A DNA stretch of 64,000 bases, from positions 82,916 to 146,915 of the forward strand of contig NZ_FOEJ01000006.1 in assembly GCF_900110705.1 (NCBI RefSeq), read 5' to 3'. Positions 1 through 9,916 of the stretch are shown one piece after another. A program made the translations under genes and the position numbers. Each line of letters begins with the position of its first letter. The stretch's first letter is position 1. The notes under the pieces are model-generated. The model was not told the origin of the DNA and ran no database searches. It saw nothing but the letters and a program-made list of their open reading frames with translations. Origin of the DNA: Loktanella sp. DSM 29012. Lineage in GTDB: Bacteria; Pseudomonadota; Alphaproteobacteria; Rhodobacterales; Rhodobacteraceae.

Positions 1-468
1 CGCGACAAGGGAGTGCAGTTTACATATGTCACCCTGCACGTCGGTGCGGGCACGTTCCTGCCGGTCAAGGTCGACGACATTGCGCAGCACAAGATGCATG
101 CCGAATGGGGCGAGGTCACGGCCGAGGCGGCAGGCCAGATCAACGCGACCCGTGCTGCCGGGGGTCGGATCATTCCCGTGGGCACGACCGCGCTGCGCCT
201 GATCGAAACGGCAGCAACCGATGACGGGGTTCAGCCGTGGACGGGTGATACCGACATTTTCATCACGCCGGGGTTCCGGTTGCGTGCGGCTGATGCGCTG
301 ATGACCAATTTCCATCTGCCGAAATCCACGCTGATGATGCTGGTATCGGCAGTCATGGGCGTCGACCGCGTGCGCGACATCTACGCGCATGCGATTTCAC
401 AGCGTTACCGCTTTTTCTCTTACGGGGATTCGTCGTTGTTGTTGCCGGGTGGCGATCCTAGCGGTTGA
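1..468 (+). CDS. queA: S-adenosylmethionine:tRNA ribosyltransferase-isomerase, C-terminal part
   Basis: QueA transfers and isomerises the ribosyl moiety of AdoMet onto 7-aminomethyl-deazaguanine in tRNA, giving epoxyqueuosine at the wobble position. The open frame runs from the window edge with no start, so the 5' part lies outside. Visible family landmarks are [10 protein letters not shown] near the left edge, the [10 protein letters not shown] block, [17 protein letters not shown], and the C-terminal [13 protein letters not shown]. The stop codon overlaps the 3' end of the convergent minus-strand gene by 11 bp. Family assignment rests on these conserved blocks; the in-window part looks intact. 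Confidence 0.93.
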   Translation, partial: RDKGVQFTYVTLHVGAGTFLPVKVDDIAQHKMHAEWGEVTAEAAGQINATRAAGGRIIPVGTTALRLIETAATDDGVQPWTGDTDIFITPGFRLRAADALMTNFHLPKSTLMMLVSAVMGVDRVRDIYAHAISQRYRFFSYGDSSLLLPGGDPSG

Positions 469-1030
469 ACAGGCGCAGCAGCGTTCGCTGATCCGGCAGT
501 CCCGTCGGTTCGAGTGCGTTGTCGGTCTGGAACGCGGCGATCGCATCGGTCAGGCCCGCATCGCCGTCGGCCACGTCATAATCCAGCGCCGTCAATGCAT
601 CGCGCACGCCCTGTGCCACAGCGGTGTAGACTTGGATGCTTTCCTCGTCCGCGGTCAGGGTAAGCGGCTCACTCGCCTCGGTCAGTTTGACCGCGTCCAG
701 CTGTCGGATCAGGCGGCGCAGCGCCTCGAAGAAGGGCACATCGGGGTTCTGACGGCAGTATGTGCCGACCTGCGCGAGGATCAGGCTCTCTGATTGCCAC
801 GGGGTCATGTCGAATGTTCCCGGTGCCAACGCGTTGGTCGCAGTCAGATAGCCCGATGCCCAGCTGCCAAAACCGGCAACCAGTGCGGTGTCGCCCGCAT
901 CATTCGCGGCAACCAGGACCGAACACCGCCCGACGCCGATCCCGTCAACGGCAAACCTGTTTTCGCTGTCGGCCGCCATGGCGGTCAGCGGGGCAAGGGC
1001 GGTGATCAGGGCAAGGCTGCGCAGTAACAT
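458..1030 (-). CDS. Secreted protein with C-terminal peptidoglycan-binding-like domain
   Basis: A protein of 190 residues. The chosen ATG is preceded by GGAG at good spacing and begins directly with a signal peptide ([20 protein letters not shown]); a longer in-frame start would place 24 charged, atypical residues before it. The middle contains two cysteines (GRCSVL and GTYCRQN) and a helical QSESLILAQ...FFEALRRLI block reminiscent of small periplasmic HdeA/Rap1a-type folds; that resemblance is weak. The last ~45 residues ([21 protein letters not shown] ... [12 protein letters not shown]) have the pattern of a PG_binding_1 repeat. It is likely periplasmic and envelope-associated; the exact role is unknown. 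Convergent with queA, overlapping its stop by 11 bp. Confidence 0.7.
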   Translation of the reverse strand: MLLRSLALITALAPLTAMAADSENRFAVDGIGVGRCSVLVAANDAGDTALVAGFGSWASGYLTATNALAPGTFDMTPWQSESLILAQVGTYCRQNPDVPFFEALRRLIRQLDAVKLTEASEPLTLTADEESIQVYTAVAQGVRDALTALDYDVADGDAGLTDAIAAFQTDNALEPTGLPDQRTLLRLFNR

Positions 1031-1302
1031 CTGGTGGCTCCGTCGTTCGGTGTGATGCGTTCGGCTGTGCCCTAACGGATTGTCGGGTGGCGGAACAGGC
1101 ACCGCTCGCGGCTAAGCGATCAACCGCCTGCAACCCGTGGCACAATACGACCCCTCAAATGCGACTTGCGACATGAGCCGGCAGAAACACGCGAACTGTC
1201 ACGAAGCCTTTGCCACAATCTGTTGCAAAGTGTTGACAACCTTCGCCATGACGGCGACGGGGGCACCTGACTGACTGCGTCACTGATTGAAAGGGCCGCG
1301 CC

Positions 1303-2610
1303 ATGATCAACGTATTTACCTCGTCCTGGGCGCTGTTCCTTGGCATGTTCATGCTGATGATCGGCAACGGTCTGCAAGGCACGCTGCTGGGTCTGCGCGG
1401 CGAAATCGAAGGTTTCAGCACGCTGCAGATCTCGATCGTGATGTCGGGCTATTTCATGGGGTTTCTGTTTGCCTCGAAAACGGTGCCGGAACTGATCCGC
1501 AGGGTCGGTCATGTGCGGGTCTTTGCGGCGCTGGGATCGACCATCTCGGCTGTGCTGATCCTGTATCCCGTGCTGGCCGATCCGATTTCCTGGACCGTTG
1601 GCCGTGTGGTGATCGGGTTCTGTTTCTGCGGTGTCTATGTCACCGCCGAAAGCTGGCTGAACGATGCCTCGTCGAACGAGACGCGCGGGCAGGCGTTGTC
1701 GCTGTACATGATCGTGCAGATGGCGGGCATCGTCACGGCGCAATTCGTCATCACGCGGGGTGACGTGTCGGGCTATACGCTGTTCATCGTGTCGAGTGCG
1801 CTGGTGTCGATGGCCTTTGCTCCGATCCTCTTGTCGATCAAGCCGATGCCGGCATTCGGTCGCACCAAACCGATGAAGGTCACGCAGCTGATCAAGACCT
1901 CGCCGCTGGCCTGCGTTGGAATGTTCCTGCTGGGTGGGGTGTTTTCCGCACAGTTCGGCATGTCGGCGGTCTATGGCGCGCGGGCAGGGTTCAGCGTCGC
2001 GCAGATTTCGTTGTTCGTGTCGGGGATCTACACGGCGGCGCTGATCGCGCAGTATCCGATCGGCTGGCTGTCCGACCGTCTGGACCGGCGTATCCTGATC
2101 ATCGGTGTCGCCTTCGTCGGCGGTCTGGGGTCATTGATCGCAGGATTCTTTCCGGCATCCTACACCCTCGCGTTGCTGTCGGGGGCGTTGGTGGGTGGTA
2201 CGTCCAACCCGCTGTATGCGCTGCTGATCGCCTATTGCAACGACTACCTCGAACGCGAGGATATGGCGGCTGCATCGGGTGGTTTGCTGTTCGTGAACGG
2301 CGTGGGCGCGATCCTGGGACCTATCACCCTGGGCTATATGCTCGATATGATCGGACCCGCCGGATACTGGTTTTTCCTTGCGTTCCTGATGATCGTGATG
2401 GGTGCCTATGGTCTGGTGCGGATGGTTCAGCGTGAACGCAACGCCGACGAATTCGATCAGGTCAGCTATTCCGCGCTGAGCCCGTCGACGACGCCGATCG
2501 TCACCGAGATGGCGCAAGAGGTTTACATCGACAACGAGGAAACCGCTGCCGAGCACGCCCTCACCGAAAGAGACGAAGACGACACAGCCGCGACACCCCC
2601 GGTCAGCTGA
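1303..2610 (+). CDS. MFS transporter, YcaD-like
   Basis: A 435-residue polytopic protein with about twelve hydrophobic segments. The N-terminus has the MFS pattern of a first helix followed by LRGEIEGFSTLQISIVMSGYFMGFLFAS and a loop-2 sequence ELIRRVGH; a second related loop after helix 8 reads GWLSDRLDRR, the duplicated MFS signature. The C-terminal ~60 residues are hydrophilic and acidic and probably cytoplasmic. The overall pattern fits the YcaD-like branch of drug/sugar MFS proteins; the substrate cannot be read from sequence. The ATG has an AAAGGG-type ribosome site. The next gene follows on the same strand after 78 bp. Confidence 0.85.
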   Translation: MINVFTSSWALFLGMFMLMIGNGLQGTLLGLRGEIEGFSTLQISIVMSGYFMGFLFASKTVPELIRRVGHVRVFAALGSTISAVLILYPVLADPISWTVGRVVIGFCFCGVYVTAESWLNDASSNETRGQALSLYMIVQMAGIVTAQFVITRGDVSGYTLFIVSSALVSMAFAPILLSIKPMPAFGRTKPMKVTQLIKTSPLACVGMFLLGGVFSAQFGMSAVYGARAGFSVAQISLFVSGIYTAALIAQYPIGWLSDRLDRRILIIGVAFVGGLGSLIAGFFPASYTLALLSGALVGGTSNPLYALLIAYCNDYLEREDMAAASGGLLFVNGVGAILGPITLGYMLDMIGPAGYWFFLAFLMIVMGAYGLVRMVQRERNADEFDQVSYSALSPSTTPIVTEMAQEVYIDNEETAAEHALTERDEDDTAATPPVS

Positions 2611-2688
2611 GGCTTGCGCGGTGCGCGCGGATTTGCTTGGGTCTGTAACACTTTGGCCCTGAACAGGGCCTACGCGGAGGGCGTTTTG

Positions 2689-3264
2689 ATGATTACACCA
2701 CAGGATGTGTTGCGGTTCTGGCTCGAGGAATGTGACCCGGCGGATTGGTACCGACAGGACGATGCGCTGGATGCCAAGATCCGCGAGACGTTCATGGATC
2801 GCTGGCAAGAGGCAGAGGACGGCGGGTTGGGCCTGTGGCTGACATGCCCGTCAGAGGCGCTTGCCTATATCATTTTGACGGATCAGTTCCCGCGCAACAT
2901 GTTTCGCGGTGACGGGCGGTCCTTTGCAACCGACCATCTGGCGCGGTCGGCGGCAAAAATGGCGATCGACCGCGATTGGGATCTGCGGATCGACCCGCCG
3001 GCAAGACAGTTCTTTTATTTGCCGCTGATGCATTCCGAAAATCTGACGGACCAGGATCGTGCCGTTCGGCTGCTGCATGCGCGGATGCCGGAGGGTGACA
3101 ATGGTGTGTACGCGCAAGCGCACCGCGAGGTGATCCGTGAATTCGGTAGGTTCCCGTATCGCAATGCAGCGCTCGATCGCACCAGCACCAAGGCCGAGGT
3201 CGATTATCTGGCAAACGGCGGCTATGGTCTGACCTTGCGTAAGCTGCAGGCGGACGAAGCCTGA
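2689..3264 (+). CDS. DUF924 family protein
   Basis: A 191-residue soluble protein. The ATG at 2689 is chosen because a strong GGAGG sits 8 bases upstream and translation opens with the family start (MITPQDVLRFWLEE). DUF924 hallmarks are visible: FW near the N-terminus, WLTCPSEALAYIILTDQFPRNMFRG, the ...FFYLPLMHSENL block and FGRFPYRNAALDRTST near the end. These proteins are widespread, all-helical (TPR-like) and of no established function. It lies between an MFS transporter and lpdA on the same strand; no functional link is evident. Confidence 0.88.
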   Translation: MITPQDVLRFWLEECDPADWYRQDDALDAKIRETFMDRWQEAEDGGLGLWLTCPSEALAYIILTDQFPRNMFRGDGRSFATDHLARSAAKMAIDRDWDLRIDPPARQFFYLPLMHSENLTDQDRAVRLLHARMPEGDNGVYAQAHREVIREFGRFPYRNAALDRTSTKAEVDYLANGGYGLTLRKLQADEA

Positions 3265-3355
3265 AACTTCGGGTTGCCCTTGGCCACAAGGGTCATATAG
3301 TTGGGTCAGGACATTTAGTTCAACGTTAAACTATTCTTGCTCAGGGAGCCGCGAC

Positions 3356-4750
3356 ATGGCCGCACAAAATTTCGACGTGATCGTGATCGGGGCTGGTCCC
3401 GGCGGCTACGTGGCCGCGATCCGTGCGGCCCAACTGGGTCAGAAGGTCGTGATCGTCGAGCGCGAACACATGGGCGGCATCTGCCTGAACTGGGGCTGCA
3501 TCCCGACCAAGGCGTTGCTGCGATCATCAGAGGTGTTCCACCTGATGCACCGGGCCAAGGAATTCGGCCTGTCGGTTGAAAAACCAAGCTTTGACCTGGC
3601 GGCCGTGGTCAAGCGGTCGCGCAATGTCGCAGGGCAACTGTCGTCCGGCATCGGCCACCTGATGAAAAAGAACAAGATCACCACGATCATGGGCGAGGCC
3701 CGGATCACCGCCAAGGGCAAGGTCAGCGTCAAGACCGACAAGGGCGAAGAACAACTGGAGGCAAAGAACATCGTTCTGGCCACCGGTGCGCGTGCACGCA
3801 ATCTGCCCGGCCTCGAGGCCGACGGCGACCGCGTCTGGAATTACAAGCACGCCTTGCAGGCACCCCGCATGCCCGAAAAACTGCTGGTCATCGGGTCGGG
3901 TGCCATCGGGATCGAATTCGCCAGCTTCTTCAACACCATGGGTGCCGATACCACGGTGGTCGAGGTGATGGACCGCGTGCTGCCCGTCGAGGACGCCGAG
4001 ATCAGCAAGTTCGCCAAGAAGCAGTTCGAAAAGCAGGGCATGAAGATCATGGAGAAATCCGTGGTCAAGCAGTTGGACCGCGCCAAGGACAAGGTGACCG
4101 CCCATATCGAAAGCAAGGGCAAGGTCGAAAAGATGGAATTCGACACGGTGATTTCCGCCGTGGGGATCGTGGGCAACGTTGAAAACCTCGGGCTGGAGGC
4201 GTTGGGCGTCAAGATCGACCGCACCCATGTGGTCACCGATGAATATTGCCGCACGGGCGTCGACGGTCTGTTCGCCATCGGCGATATCGCGGGCGCGCCC
4301 TGGCTTGCGCACAAGGCGTCCCACGAGGGCGTCATGGTGGCGGAACTGATCGCAGGCAAACATCCGCACCCCGTGAAACCCGAGAGCATCGCGGGCTGTA
4401 CCTACTGCCATCCGCAGGTGGCATCCGTCGGCTATACAGAGGCGAAGGCCAAGGAGCTTGGCCATGACATCAAGGTTGGCCGGTTCCCGTTTATCGGCAA
4501 TGGCAAGGCCATCGCGCTGGGTGAACCCGAAGGCATGGTCAAGACGATCTTTGATGCAAAAACCGGCGAACTGCTGGGTGCCCACATGGTCGGCGCGGAA
4601 GTGACCGAGCTGATCCAGGGCTATGTCGTTGGCCGCCAGCTGGAGACCACCGAAGAAGACCTGATGAACACCGTGTTTCCGCATCCCACCCTGTCGGAAA
4701 TGATGCACGAAAGCGTGCTGGACGCCTACGGTCGCGTTATTCACATGTAA
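3356..4750 (+). CDS. lpdA: Dihydrolipoyl dehydrogenase (E3)
   Basis: A 464-residue flavoprotein that reoxidises dihydrolipoamide in 2-oxoacid dehydrogenase complexes and the glycine cleavage system. The N-terminal FAD motif is VIGAGPGGYVAA, the redox disulfide lies in GGICLNWGCIPTK, the NAD motif is VIGSGAIGIEFASFF, the second FAD motif is GLFAIGDIAG, and the catalytic His-Glu pair lies in HPTLSEMMHESVL at the C-terminus. A GGGAG ribosome site precedes the ATG. No E1 or E2 genes are adjacent, so this may be a shared E3; that is inference. A GC-rich hairpin follows the stop. Confidence 0.95.
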   Translation: MAAQNFDVIVIGAGPGGYVAAIRAAQLGQKVVIVEREHMGGICLNWGCIPTKALLRSSEVFHLMHRAKEFGLSVEKPSFDLAAVVKRSRNVAGQLSSGIGHLMKKNKITTIMGEARITAKGKVSVKTDKGEEQLEAKNIVLATGARARNLPGLEADGDRVWNYKHALQAPRMPEKLLVIGSGAIGIEFASFFNTMGADTTVVEVMDRVLPVEDAEISKFAKKQFEKQGMKIMEKSVVKQLDRAKDKVTAHIESKGKVEKMEFDTVISAVGIVGNVENLGLEALGVKIDRTHVVTDEYCRTGVDGLFAIGDIAGAPWLAHKASHEGVMVAELIAGKHPHPVKPESIAGCTYCHPQVASVGYTEAKAKELGHDIKVGRFPFIGNGKAIALGEPEGMVKTIFDAKTGELLGAHMVGAEVTELIQGYVVGRQLETTEEDLMNTVFPHPTLSEMMHESVLDAYGRVIHM

Positions 4751-4753
4751 GGA

Positions 4754-4772
4754 TTGGGGGCGCTGCCCCCAA
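4754..4772 (+). terminator. GC-rich hairpin after lpdA
   Basis: A perfect 8-bp stem TTGGGGGC/GCCCCCAA around a 3-base GCT loop, starting 3 bases after the lpdA stop. The downstream T-tract is displaced (ATATTTTTG starts 10 bases after the stem), so it is a non-canonical terminator, possibly part of the repeat element that follows. Confidence 0.5.
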
Positions 4773-4773
4773 A

Positions 4774-4801
4774 CCCCCGGGATATTTTTGACCAGAAGAA
4801 G
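4774..4801 (+). repeat. Intergenic repeat, copy 1
   Basis: The stretch 4782-4801 reads ATATTTTTGACCAGAAGAAG, preceded by CCCCCGGG. The same 20-mer with one mismatch occurs at 17471-17490, and a looser relative lies inverted at 54819-54850. All three follow the 3' end of a gene. It resembles short intergenic elements that I recall as common in Roseobacter-group genomes; function unknown. Confidence 0.6.
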
Positions 4802-4826
4802 GATGGACGCCGCTGAATCTTGCGGT

Positions 4827-4841
4827 GTTCATTGTTTGTTC
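4827..4841 (+). promoter_or_regulatory. LexA (SOS) box upstream of uvrA
   Basis: The sequence is GTTCATTGTTTGTTC, an exact match to the direct-repeat LexA operator GTTC-N7-GTTC of alphaproteobacteria. It lies 66 bases before the uvrA ATG, in a position to overlap the promoter. lexA itself is in this window and carries the same box (42733-42747), so uvrA is very likely SOS-inducible. Confidence 0.88.
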
Positions 4842-4906
4842 ATTTTCGGGGCTGGCAAACGGCTGTTTGCTTGCTATCTGAGAGGGAACACTGCCTTGGG
4901 GGCGAT

Positions 4907-7765
4907 ATGGCCGAGCTGAAGAACATCGAAGTGCGCGGCGCGCGCGAACACAACCTCAAGAATATCGACGTGGATATACCGCGCGATCAGCTGGTCGTGA
5001 TTACCGGCCTGTCCGGGTCCGGCAAGTCTTCACTGGCGTTTGACACGATTTATGCCGAAGGCCAGCGGCGCTATGTCGAAAGCCTGAGTGCCTATGCGCG
5101 CCAGTTTCTGGACATGATGGAAAAGCCGGATGTGGATCACATCTCCGGCCTGTCGCCCGCCATTTCGATCGAACAGAAAACCACGTCGAAAAACCCGCGT
5201 TCGACAGTGGGCACGATCACCGAGATTTATGACTACATGCGCCTGCTGTTTGCGCGTGCAGGCACGCCCTATTCACCCGCGACCGGAATGCCCATCGAGG
5301 CGCAGCAGGTGCAGGACATGGTTGACCGTGTCATGGCGATGGAGGAGGGCACGCGCGGTTATCTGCTGGCCCCGATCATCCGCGACCGCAAGGGGGAATA
5401 CCGCAAGGAGTTTCTGGAACTGCGCAAGCAGGGATTCCAGCGGGTCAAGGTGGACGGGCAGTTCTACGAATTGGACGAACCGCCCACGCTGGACAAGAAG
5501 TTCCGTCACGATATCGACGTGGTGGTCGACCGGATCGTGGTGCGCGAGGGGCTTGAGACGCGGCTGGCGGATTCGTTCCGCACGGCACTTGATCTGGCTG
5601 ACGGGATCACGATCCTGGAAACCGCACCCAGTGAGGGTGAGCCGGAGCGCATCACGTTTTCCGAGAATTTCGCCTGCCCTGTCAGCGGGTTCACCATTCC
5701 CGAGATCGAGCCGCGGCTGTTTTCATTCAACGCGCCCGTGGGGGCCTGTCCCAAGTGTGACGGTCTGGGTGTCGAGCTGTTTTTCGACGAACAGCTTGTG
5801 GTGCCTGACGTCACATTGAAAATCGAGGATGGTGCGCTCGCCCCGTGGCGCAAGGGGAAATCGCCCTATTTCCTGCAAACCATCGAGGCGATCGCCAAAC
5901 ACTACGGGTTCAAGAAAACCGCGCGTTGGAAGGATCTGGACCCTGCTGTTCAGCAGGTGTTCCTGCGGGGATCGGGCAAGGAAGAGATCAAGTTCCGCTA
6001 CGATGAGGGCGGGCGCGTCTATACAGTCAGCCGTCCCTTTGAGGGCGTCATTCCCAACATGGAACGCCGCTACCGCGAGACAGACAGCAATTGGATCCGC
6101 GAAGAGTTCGAGCAGTTCCAGAACAACCGGCCTTGCGGTGCCTGTGGCGGATACCGGCTGCGCGAAGAGGCGCTGGCGATCAAGATCGGCAAATTGCATA
6201 TCGGTGAGATCGTGCAGATGTCCATCGCGGACGCCTATGACTGGTGTCTGGCGGTGCCCGATCAGCTTTCCAAGCAGAAAAACGAGATCGCGCGCGCGAT
6301 CCTCAAGGAAATTCGCGAACGGCTGGGGTTCCTGAACAACGTCGGTCTGAACTATCTCAACATGGCGCGTAATGCGGGCACGCTGTCGGGTGGCGAAAGC
6401 CAGCGGATCAGGCTGGCCAGCCAGATCGGGTCCGGGTTGACGGGGGTTCTTTATGTGCTGGACGAGCCGAGCATCGGTCTGCACCAGCGTGACAACGATC
6501 GTTTGCTGACGACGCTGAAGAACCTGCGCGATCAGGGAAACACCGTCATCGTGGTCGAACACGACGAAGAAGCCATCCGCGAGGCGGATTACGTGTTCGA
6601 TATCGGGCCAGGGGCCGGCGTGCATGGTGGACAGGTCGTGGCCAAGGGCACCCCGGCCGAGATCATGGCAAATGCGGATTCCGTAACCGGCCAGTATCTG
6701 ACCGGCACGCGTGAAATCGCGGTGCCCACGGAACGGCGCAAGGGCAGCGGCAAGAAACTGACGGTGGTCAAGGCGACGGGCAACAACCTGCAAAACGTGA
6801 CGGCTGATTTTCCATTGGGTAAATTCGTCTGCGTGACGGGCGTGTCGGGCGGCGGGAAATCGACGCTCACAATTGAAACCCTGTTCAAGAACGCCGCGAT
6901 GAAGCTGAATGGTGCCCGCCAAGCCCCGGCCCCTTGCGAGACGATCAAGGGGTTCGAGCATCTGGACAAGGTGATCGACATCGACCAGCGGCCCATCGGC
7001 CGGACGCCGCGTTCGAACCCTGCGACCTATACGGGGGCGTTCACGCCGATCCGCGATTGGTTCTCTGGTCTGCCAGAGGCCAAGGCGCGGGGCTACAAAC
7101 CCGGACGGTTCAGTTTCAACGTCAAGGGCGGGCGCTGCGAGGCCTGTCAGGGTGATGGCGTCATCAAGATCGAGATGCACTTTCTGCCTGACGTCTATGT
7201 CACCTGCGAAACCTGCAAGGGCGCGCGCTATAACCGCGAGACGCTGGAAATCCGGTTCAAGGGCAAGAGCATCGCGGATGTGCTGGACATGACCGTCGAG
7301 GACGCGCAGGAATTTTTCAAGGCGGTGCCTTCGATCCGGACCAAGATGGATGCGCTGATGCGCGTGGGCCTGGGGTATATCAAGGTCGGCCAGCAGGCGA
7401 CGACGCTTTCTGGCGGTGAGGCGCAGCGCGTTAAACTGTCAAAGGAACTGGCGCGCGCATCAACGGGTCGCACGCTGTACATACTCGACGAACCGACAAC
7501 GGGTCTGCATTTCGAAGATGTGCGCAAGCTGTTGGAAGTGCTGCATGAACTGGTCGATCAGGGCAATTCGGTCGTGGTCATCGAACACAATCTGGATGTG
7601 ATCAAGACGGCGGATCACCTGATTGATATCGGACCAGAAGGCGGCGACGGGGGCGGTCGGATCGTCGCAGAGGGGACACCGGAGGAGGTCTCGGTCGTGG
7701 CCGAGAGTCATACGGGGCGCTATCTCAAGCCGATGCTGGATGCCAAGCGGGTTGCCGCAGAATAA
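4907..7765 (+). CDS. uvrA: Excinuclease ABC subunit A
   Basis: UvrA (952 residues) recognises DNA lesions with UvrB and starts nucleotide excision repair. The start is set at [20 protein letters not shown], the family N-terminus; upstream in-frame codons cover the SOS box and are not expected to be translated. Two ABC ATPase modules are seen: Walker [10 protein letters not shown] and GVSGGGKST, signatures LSGGESQR and LSGGEAQR, and Walker B regions [10 protein letters not shown] and [10 protein letters not shown]. Zinc-binding Cys pairs occur at [24 protein letters not shown] and CETCKGAR. Length is normal for the family. Regulated by the LexA box at 4827-4841. Confidence 0.97.
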   Translation: MAELKNIEVRGAREHNLKNIDVDIPRDQLVVITGLSGSGKSSLAFDTIYAEGQRRYVESLSAYARQFLDMMEKPDVDHISGLSPAISIEQKTTSKNPRSTVGTITEIYDYMRLLFARAGTPYSPATGMPIEAQQVQDMVDRVMAMEEGTRGYLLAPIIRDRKGEYRKEFLELRKQGFQRVKVDGQFYELDEPPTLDKKFRHDIDVVVDRIVVREGLETRLADSFRTALDLADGITILETAPSEGEPERITFSENFACPVSGFTIPEIEPRLFSFNAPVGACPKCDGLGVELFFDEQLVVPDVTLKIEDGALAPWRKGKSPYFLQTIEAIAKHYGFKKTARWKDLDPAVQQVFLRGSGKEEIKFRYDEGGRVYTVSRPFEGVIPNMERRYRETDSNWIREEFEQFQNNRPCGACGGYRLREEALAIKIGKLHIGEIVQMSIADAYDWCLAVPDQLSKQKNEIARAILKEIRERLGFLNNVGLNYLNMARNAGTLSGGESQRIRLASQIGSGLTGVLYVLDEPSIGLHQRDNDRLLTTLKNLRDQGNTVIVVEHDEEAIREADYVFDIGPGAGVHGGQVVAKGTPAEIMANADSVTGQYLTGTREIAVPTERRKGSGKKLTVVKATGNNLQNVTADFPLGKFVCVTGVSGGGKSTLTIETLFKNAAMKLNGARQAPAPCETIKGFEHLDKVIDIDQRPIGRTPRSNPATYTGAFTPIRDWFSGLPEAKARGYKPGRFSFNVKGGRCEACQGDGVIKIEMHFLPDVYVTCETCKGARYNRETLEIRFKGKSIADVLDMTVEDAQEFFKAVPSIRTKMDALMRVGLGYIKVGQQATTLSGGEAQRVKLSKELARASTGRTLYILDEPTTGLHFEDVRKLLEVLHELVDQGNSVVVIEHNLDVIKTADHLIDIGPEGGDGGGRIVAEGTPEEVSVVAESHTGRYLKPMLDAKRVAAE

Positions 7766-7768
7766 GTA

Positions 7769-7800
7769 GGTCCGCATTCCGAGCCTCCGGAATGCGGACC
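7769..7800. terminator. Long hairpin between convergent uvrA and cupredoxin genes
   Basis: A perfect 13-bp stem (GGTCCGCATTCCG and its complement) with a 6-base loop, starting 3 bases after the uvrA stop and ending 28 bases from the cupredoxin stop. No T-run follows on either strand, so it is a probable bidirectional RNA 3'-end structure rather than a textbook intrinsic terminator. Confidence 0.55.
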
Positions 7801-7828
7801 CTGACGATCAGATCACCTGCTTTGGGGC

Positions 7829-8182
7829 TCAGGTGACCGTGATCGAACCGGTCATGCGCGGGTGTACCGAGCAGATATATGAATATGTTGCGGCCCCCGG
7901 AAAGGTCAGCTGCGACGATTGGCCTGCGTTCAGGCGCGGCGTCTTGAACGCACCGTTGTTGGCCGTTGCGTCATGAGGCGCGCGGTCTTCGTTTCTGAAA
8001 ATCACGGTGTCGCCGGCCTTGATGGTGAGGTTCGCCGGATTGAACGCCATGTTCTGGATTGTCACGGTATGGGTCGTCGGCTGCGCATGGGCCGCGGCAT
8101 AGGCGGTCGTCGCCATCAGTGGAACGGCGGCAGATGATGCCATTATGCGCAGGGCGCGGCGGCGGGTCATCGTATTGGACAT
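7829..8182 (-). CDS. Periplasmic cupredoxin (amicyanin/pseudoazurin-like)
   Basis: A 117-residue type-1 copper protein, probably a periplasmic electron carrier. The start is fixed by a strong GGAGG and by the signal region: TRRRALRIM at residues 6-14 is a Tat-like twin-arginine motif followed by a hydrophobic stretch and AYAAAHA. Copper ligands are clear: His70 (RAPHDA), then Cys104, His107 and Met110 in YSYICSVHPRM. The short C-H-M spacing fits amicyanin/plastocyanin-type sites. No redox partner gene is adjacent, so its donor and acceptor are unknown. Convergent with uvrA across a 13-bp-stem hairpin. Confidence 0.88.
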   Translation of the reverse strand: MSNTMTRRRALRIMASSAAVPLMATTAYAAAHAQPTTHTVTIQNMAFNPANLTIKAGDTVIFRNEDRAPHDATANNGAFKTPRLNAGQSSQLTFPGAATYSYICSVHPRMTGSITVT

Positions 8183-8298
8183 GTGATATTTCCTCCTCAA
8201 TGATTTGAACCACGATGATTGCGGGGAAATGGTTTCAGTCAGTGAAATTTTTTTGCGCGTGCTTTTGCTTTTTTGCCGGCTGTTTGTGCCGCCGAGGC

Positions 8299-8333
8299 AA
8301 AAAAAGGGTGACGCGCATTGCTGCGCGCCACCC
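8299..8333 (-). terminator. Intrinsic terminator of mmsA
   Basis: Read on the minus strand, a hairpin (GGGTG, one mismatch, CGCGCA; loop; complement) at 8306-8333 is followed by seven T residues (8299-8305). It lies 24 bases downstream of the mmsA stop: a textbook rho-independent terminator. Confidence 0.9.
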
Positions 8334-8357
8334 TGTACATGATGATCTGATGCGTGA

Positions 8358-9857
8358 TCAGTCCATCGGTTTGAAGTTGAATTCACCACCCTGCTTGATG
8401 CCCGACGGCCAGCGCGCGGTCACGGTTTTGGTCCGGGTGTAGAATTTGAACGCATCGGGGCCGTGCTGGTTCAGGTCGCCAAAGACGGATTTTTTCCAGC
8501 CGCCAAAGGTGTGATAGGCCAGCGGTACCGGGATCGGGACGTTGACGCCGATCATGCCAACGTTGACACGGTTGGCAAAGTCTCGTGCAGCATCGCCGTC
8601 ACGGGTAAAGATCGCGGTGCCATTGCCCATCTCGTGGTCCATGGCGAGGCCAAGAGCCTCTTCGTAGTCGTTCGCACGCACGACCGACAGCACGGGGCCA
8701 AAGATTTCGTGCTTGTAGATGTCCATATCCTTGGTCACGCGGTCAAACAGGTGCGGCCCTACGAAAAAGCCGTCTTCGTAGCCTTGCAGGCTGAAATCGC
8801 GACCGTCGACGACCAGTTTGGCACCCTGTTCCACACCGGTTTCGACCAGCCGCAGGATGTTCGCCTTGGCGGCAGCGGTGACAACGGGGCCGTAGTCCAC
8901 GTCCTTGCCACCCGTGTAGGGGCCAACCTTGAGCGCGTCGATGCGCGGGATCAGCTTTTCGATCAGCGCATCGGCGGTTTTTTCCCCGACGGGAACCGCG
9001 ACGGAAATTGCCATGCAGCGTTCGCCGGCAGCGCCATAGCCTGCGCCGATCAGCGCGTCAGCGGCCTGATCCATGTCGGCGTCGGGCATGATGATCATGT
9101 GGTTTTTCGCGCCGCCAAAGCACTGGACGCGCTTGCCGTTGGAACAGCCGCGACCATAGATGTATTCCGCAATCGGGGTCGATCCGACGAAACCGACGGA
9201 CTGGATCACGTCGTGATCGAGAATGGCATCCACCGCTTCCTTGTCGCCGTTGACCACCTGCAGGATGCCCTTGGGTAGGCCCGCTTCCTCGATCAGTTCG
9301 GCCAGCATCAGAGGGACGGATGGATCACGTTCCGATGGCTTGAGGATGAATGCGTTGCCGCAGACGATGGCAGGGGCGAACATCCACATCGGGATCATGG
9401 CGGGAAAGTTGAACGGCGTGATACCTGCGGACACACCCAGCGGCTGGCGCATGGAATACATGTCGATGCCCGGGCCTGCACCATCGGTGAATTCACCTTT
9501 CAGCAGTTGCGGTGCGCCGATGCAGTATTCGACCACCTCGAGCCCGCGCTGCACGTCGCCTGCGGCGTCGGGCAGCGTCTTGCCGTGTTCACGGCTCAGC
9601 GCTTCGGCCAGTTTGTCCATGTCGCGGTGCAGCAGATCGACGAATTTCATCATCACGCGCGCGCGGCGCTGTGGGTTGGTCGCGGCCCATGCGGGCTGTG
9701 CCTTGAGCGCGATCTGGACGGCGCGGTCCATTTCTTCGGCATTCGCCAGCGGCACCTTGGCCTGCACCTCGCCCGTGGCAGGATTGAAAACGTCCGCGAA
9801 ACGGCCGGACGTGCCTTTGACATGTGCGCCGTCGATGTAATGGGTCAGTTCTTGCAT
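8358..9857 (-). CDS. mmsA: CoA-acylating methylmalonate-semialdehyde dehydrogenase
   Basis: MmsA oxidises methylmalonate semialdehyde (valine, thymine and inositol catabolism) and malonate semialdehyde to propionyl- or acetyl-CoA. The 499-residue ALDH-fold protein contains GVSAGITPFNFPAMIPMWM, the NAD-binding VGFVGSTPIAEYIY block, the FGGAKNHMIIMPDAD motif and the catalytic Cys in GAGYGAAGERCMAISVAV, all MmsA-type. Two ATG codons abut; the second (9857) gives 5-base spacing to GAGGAGG, while the first (9860) gives only 2, so 9857 is preferred. Divergent from a LysR regulator that may control it. Confidence 0.93.
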   Translation of the reverse strand: MQELTHYIDGAHVKGTSGRFADVFNPATGEVQAKVPLANAEEMDRAVQIALKAQPAWAATNPQRRARVMMKFVDLLHRDMDKLAEALSREHGKTLPDAAGDVQRGLEVVEYCIGAPQLLKGEFTDGAGPGIDMYSMRQPLGVSAGITPFNFPAMIPMWMFAPAIVCGNAFILKPSERDPSVPLMLAELIEEAGLPKGILQVVNGDKEAVDAILDHDVIQSVGFVGSTPIAEYIYGRGCSNGKRVQCFGGAKNHMIIMPDADMDQAADALIGAGYGAAGERCMAISVAVPVGEKTADALIEKLIPRIDALKVGPYTGGKDVDYGPVVTAAAKANILRLVETGVEQGAKLVVDGRDFSLQGYEDGFFVGPHLFDRVTKDMDIYKHEIFGPVLSVVRANDYEEALGLAMDHEMGNGTAIFTRDGDAARDFANRVNVGMIGVNVPIPVPLAYHTFGGWKKSVFGDLNQHGPDAFKFYTRTKTVTARWPSGIKQGGEFNFKPMD

Positions 9858-9916
9858 CATCGCCTCCTCTAGTTAGGCAGGACCTTAGTCTTGCGTTTTT
9901 GGGTGCGAAAGCGTCA

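Noticed and set aside
3527..4744. A 405-codon open frame on the minus strand across lpdA
   Set aside because: Antisense to a gene with complete catalytic motifs; its composition is what GC-rich codon bias of the real gene produces on the other strand, and it has no recognisable domain.
5723..7180. A 485-codon minus-strand frame opposite uvrA
   Set aside because: Mirror of uvrA codon bias; no ribosome site or family motif, while uvrA is intact on the plus strand.
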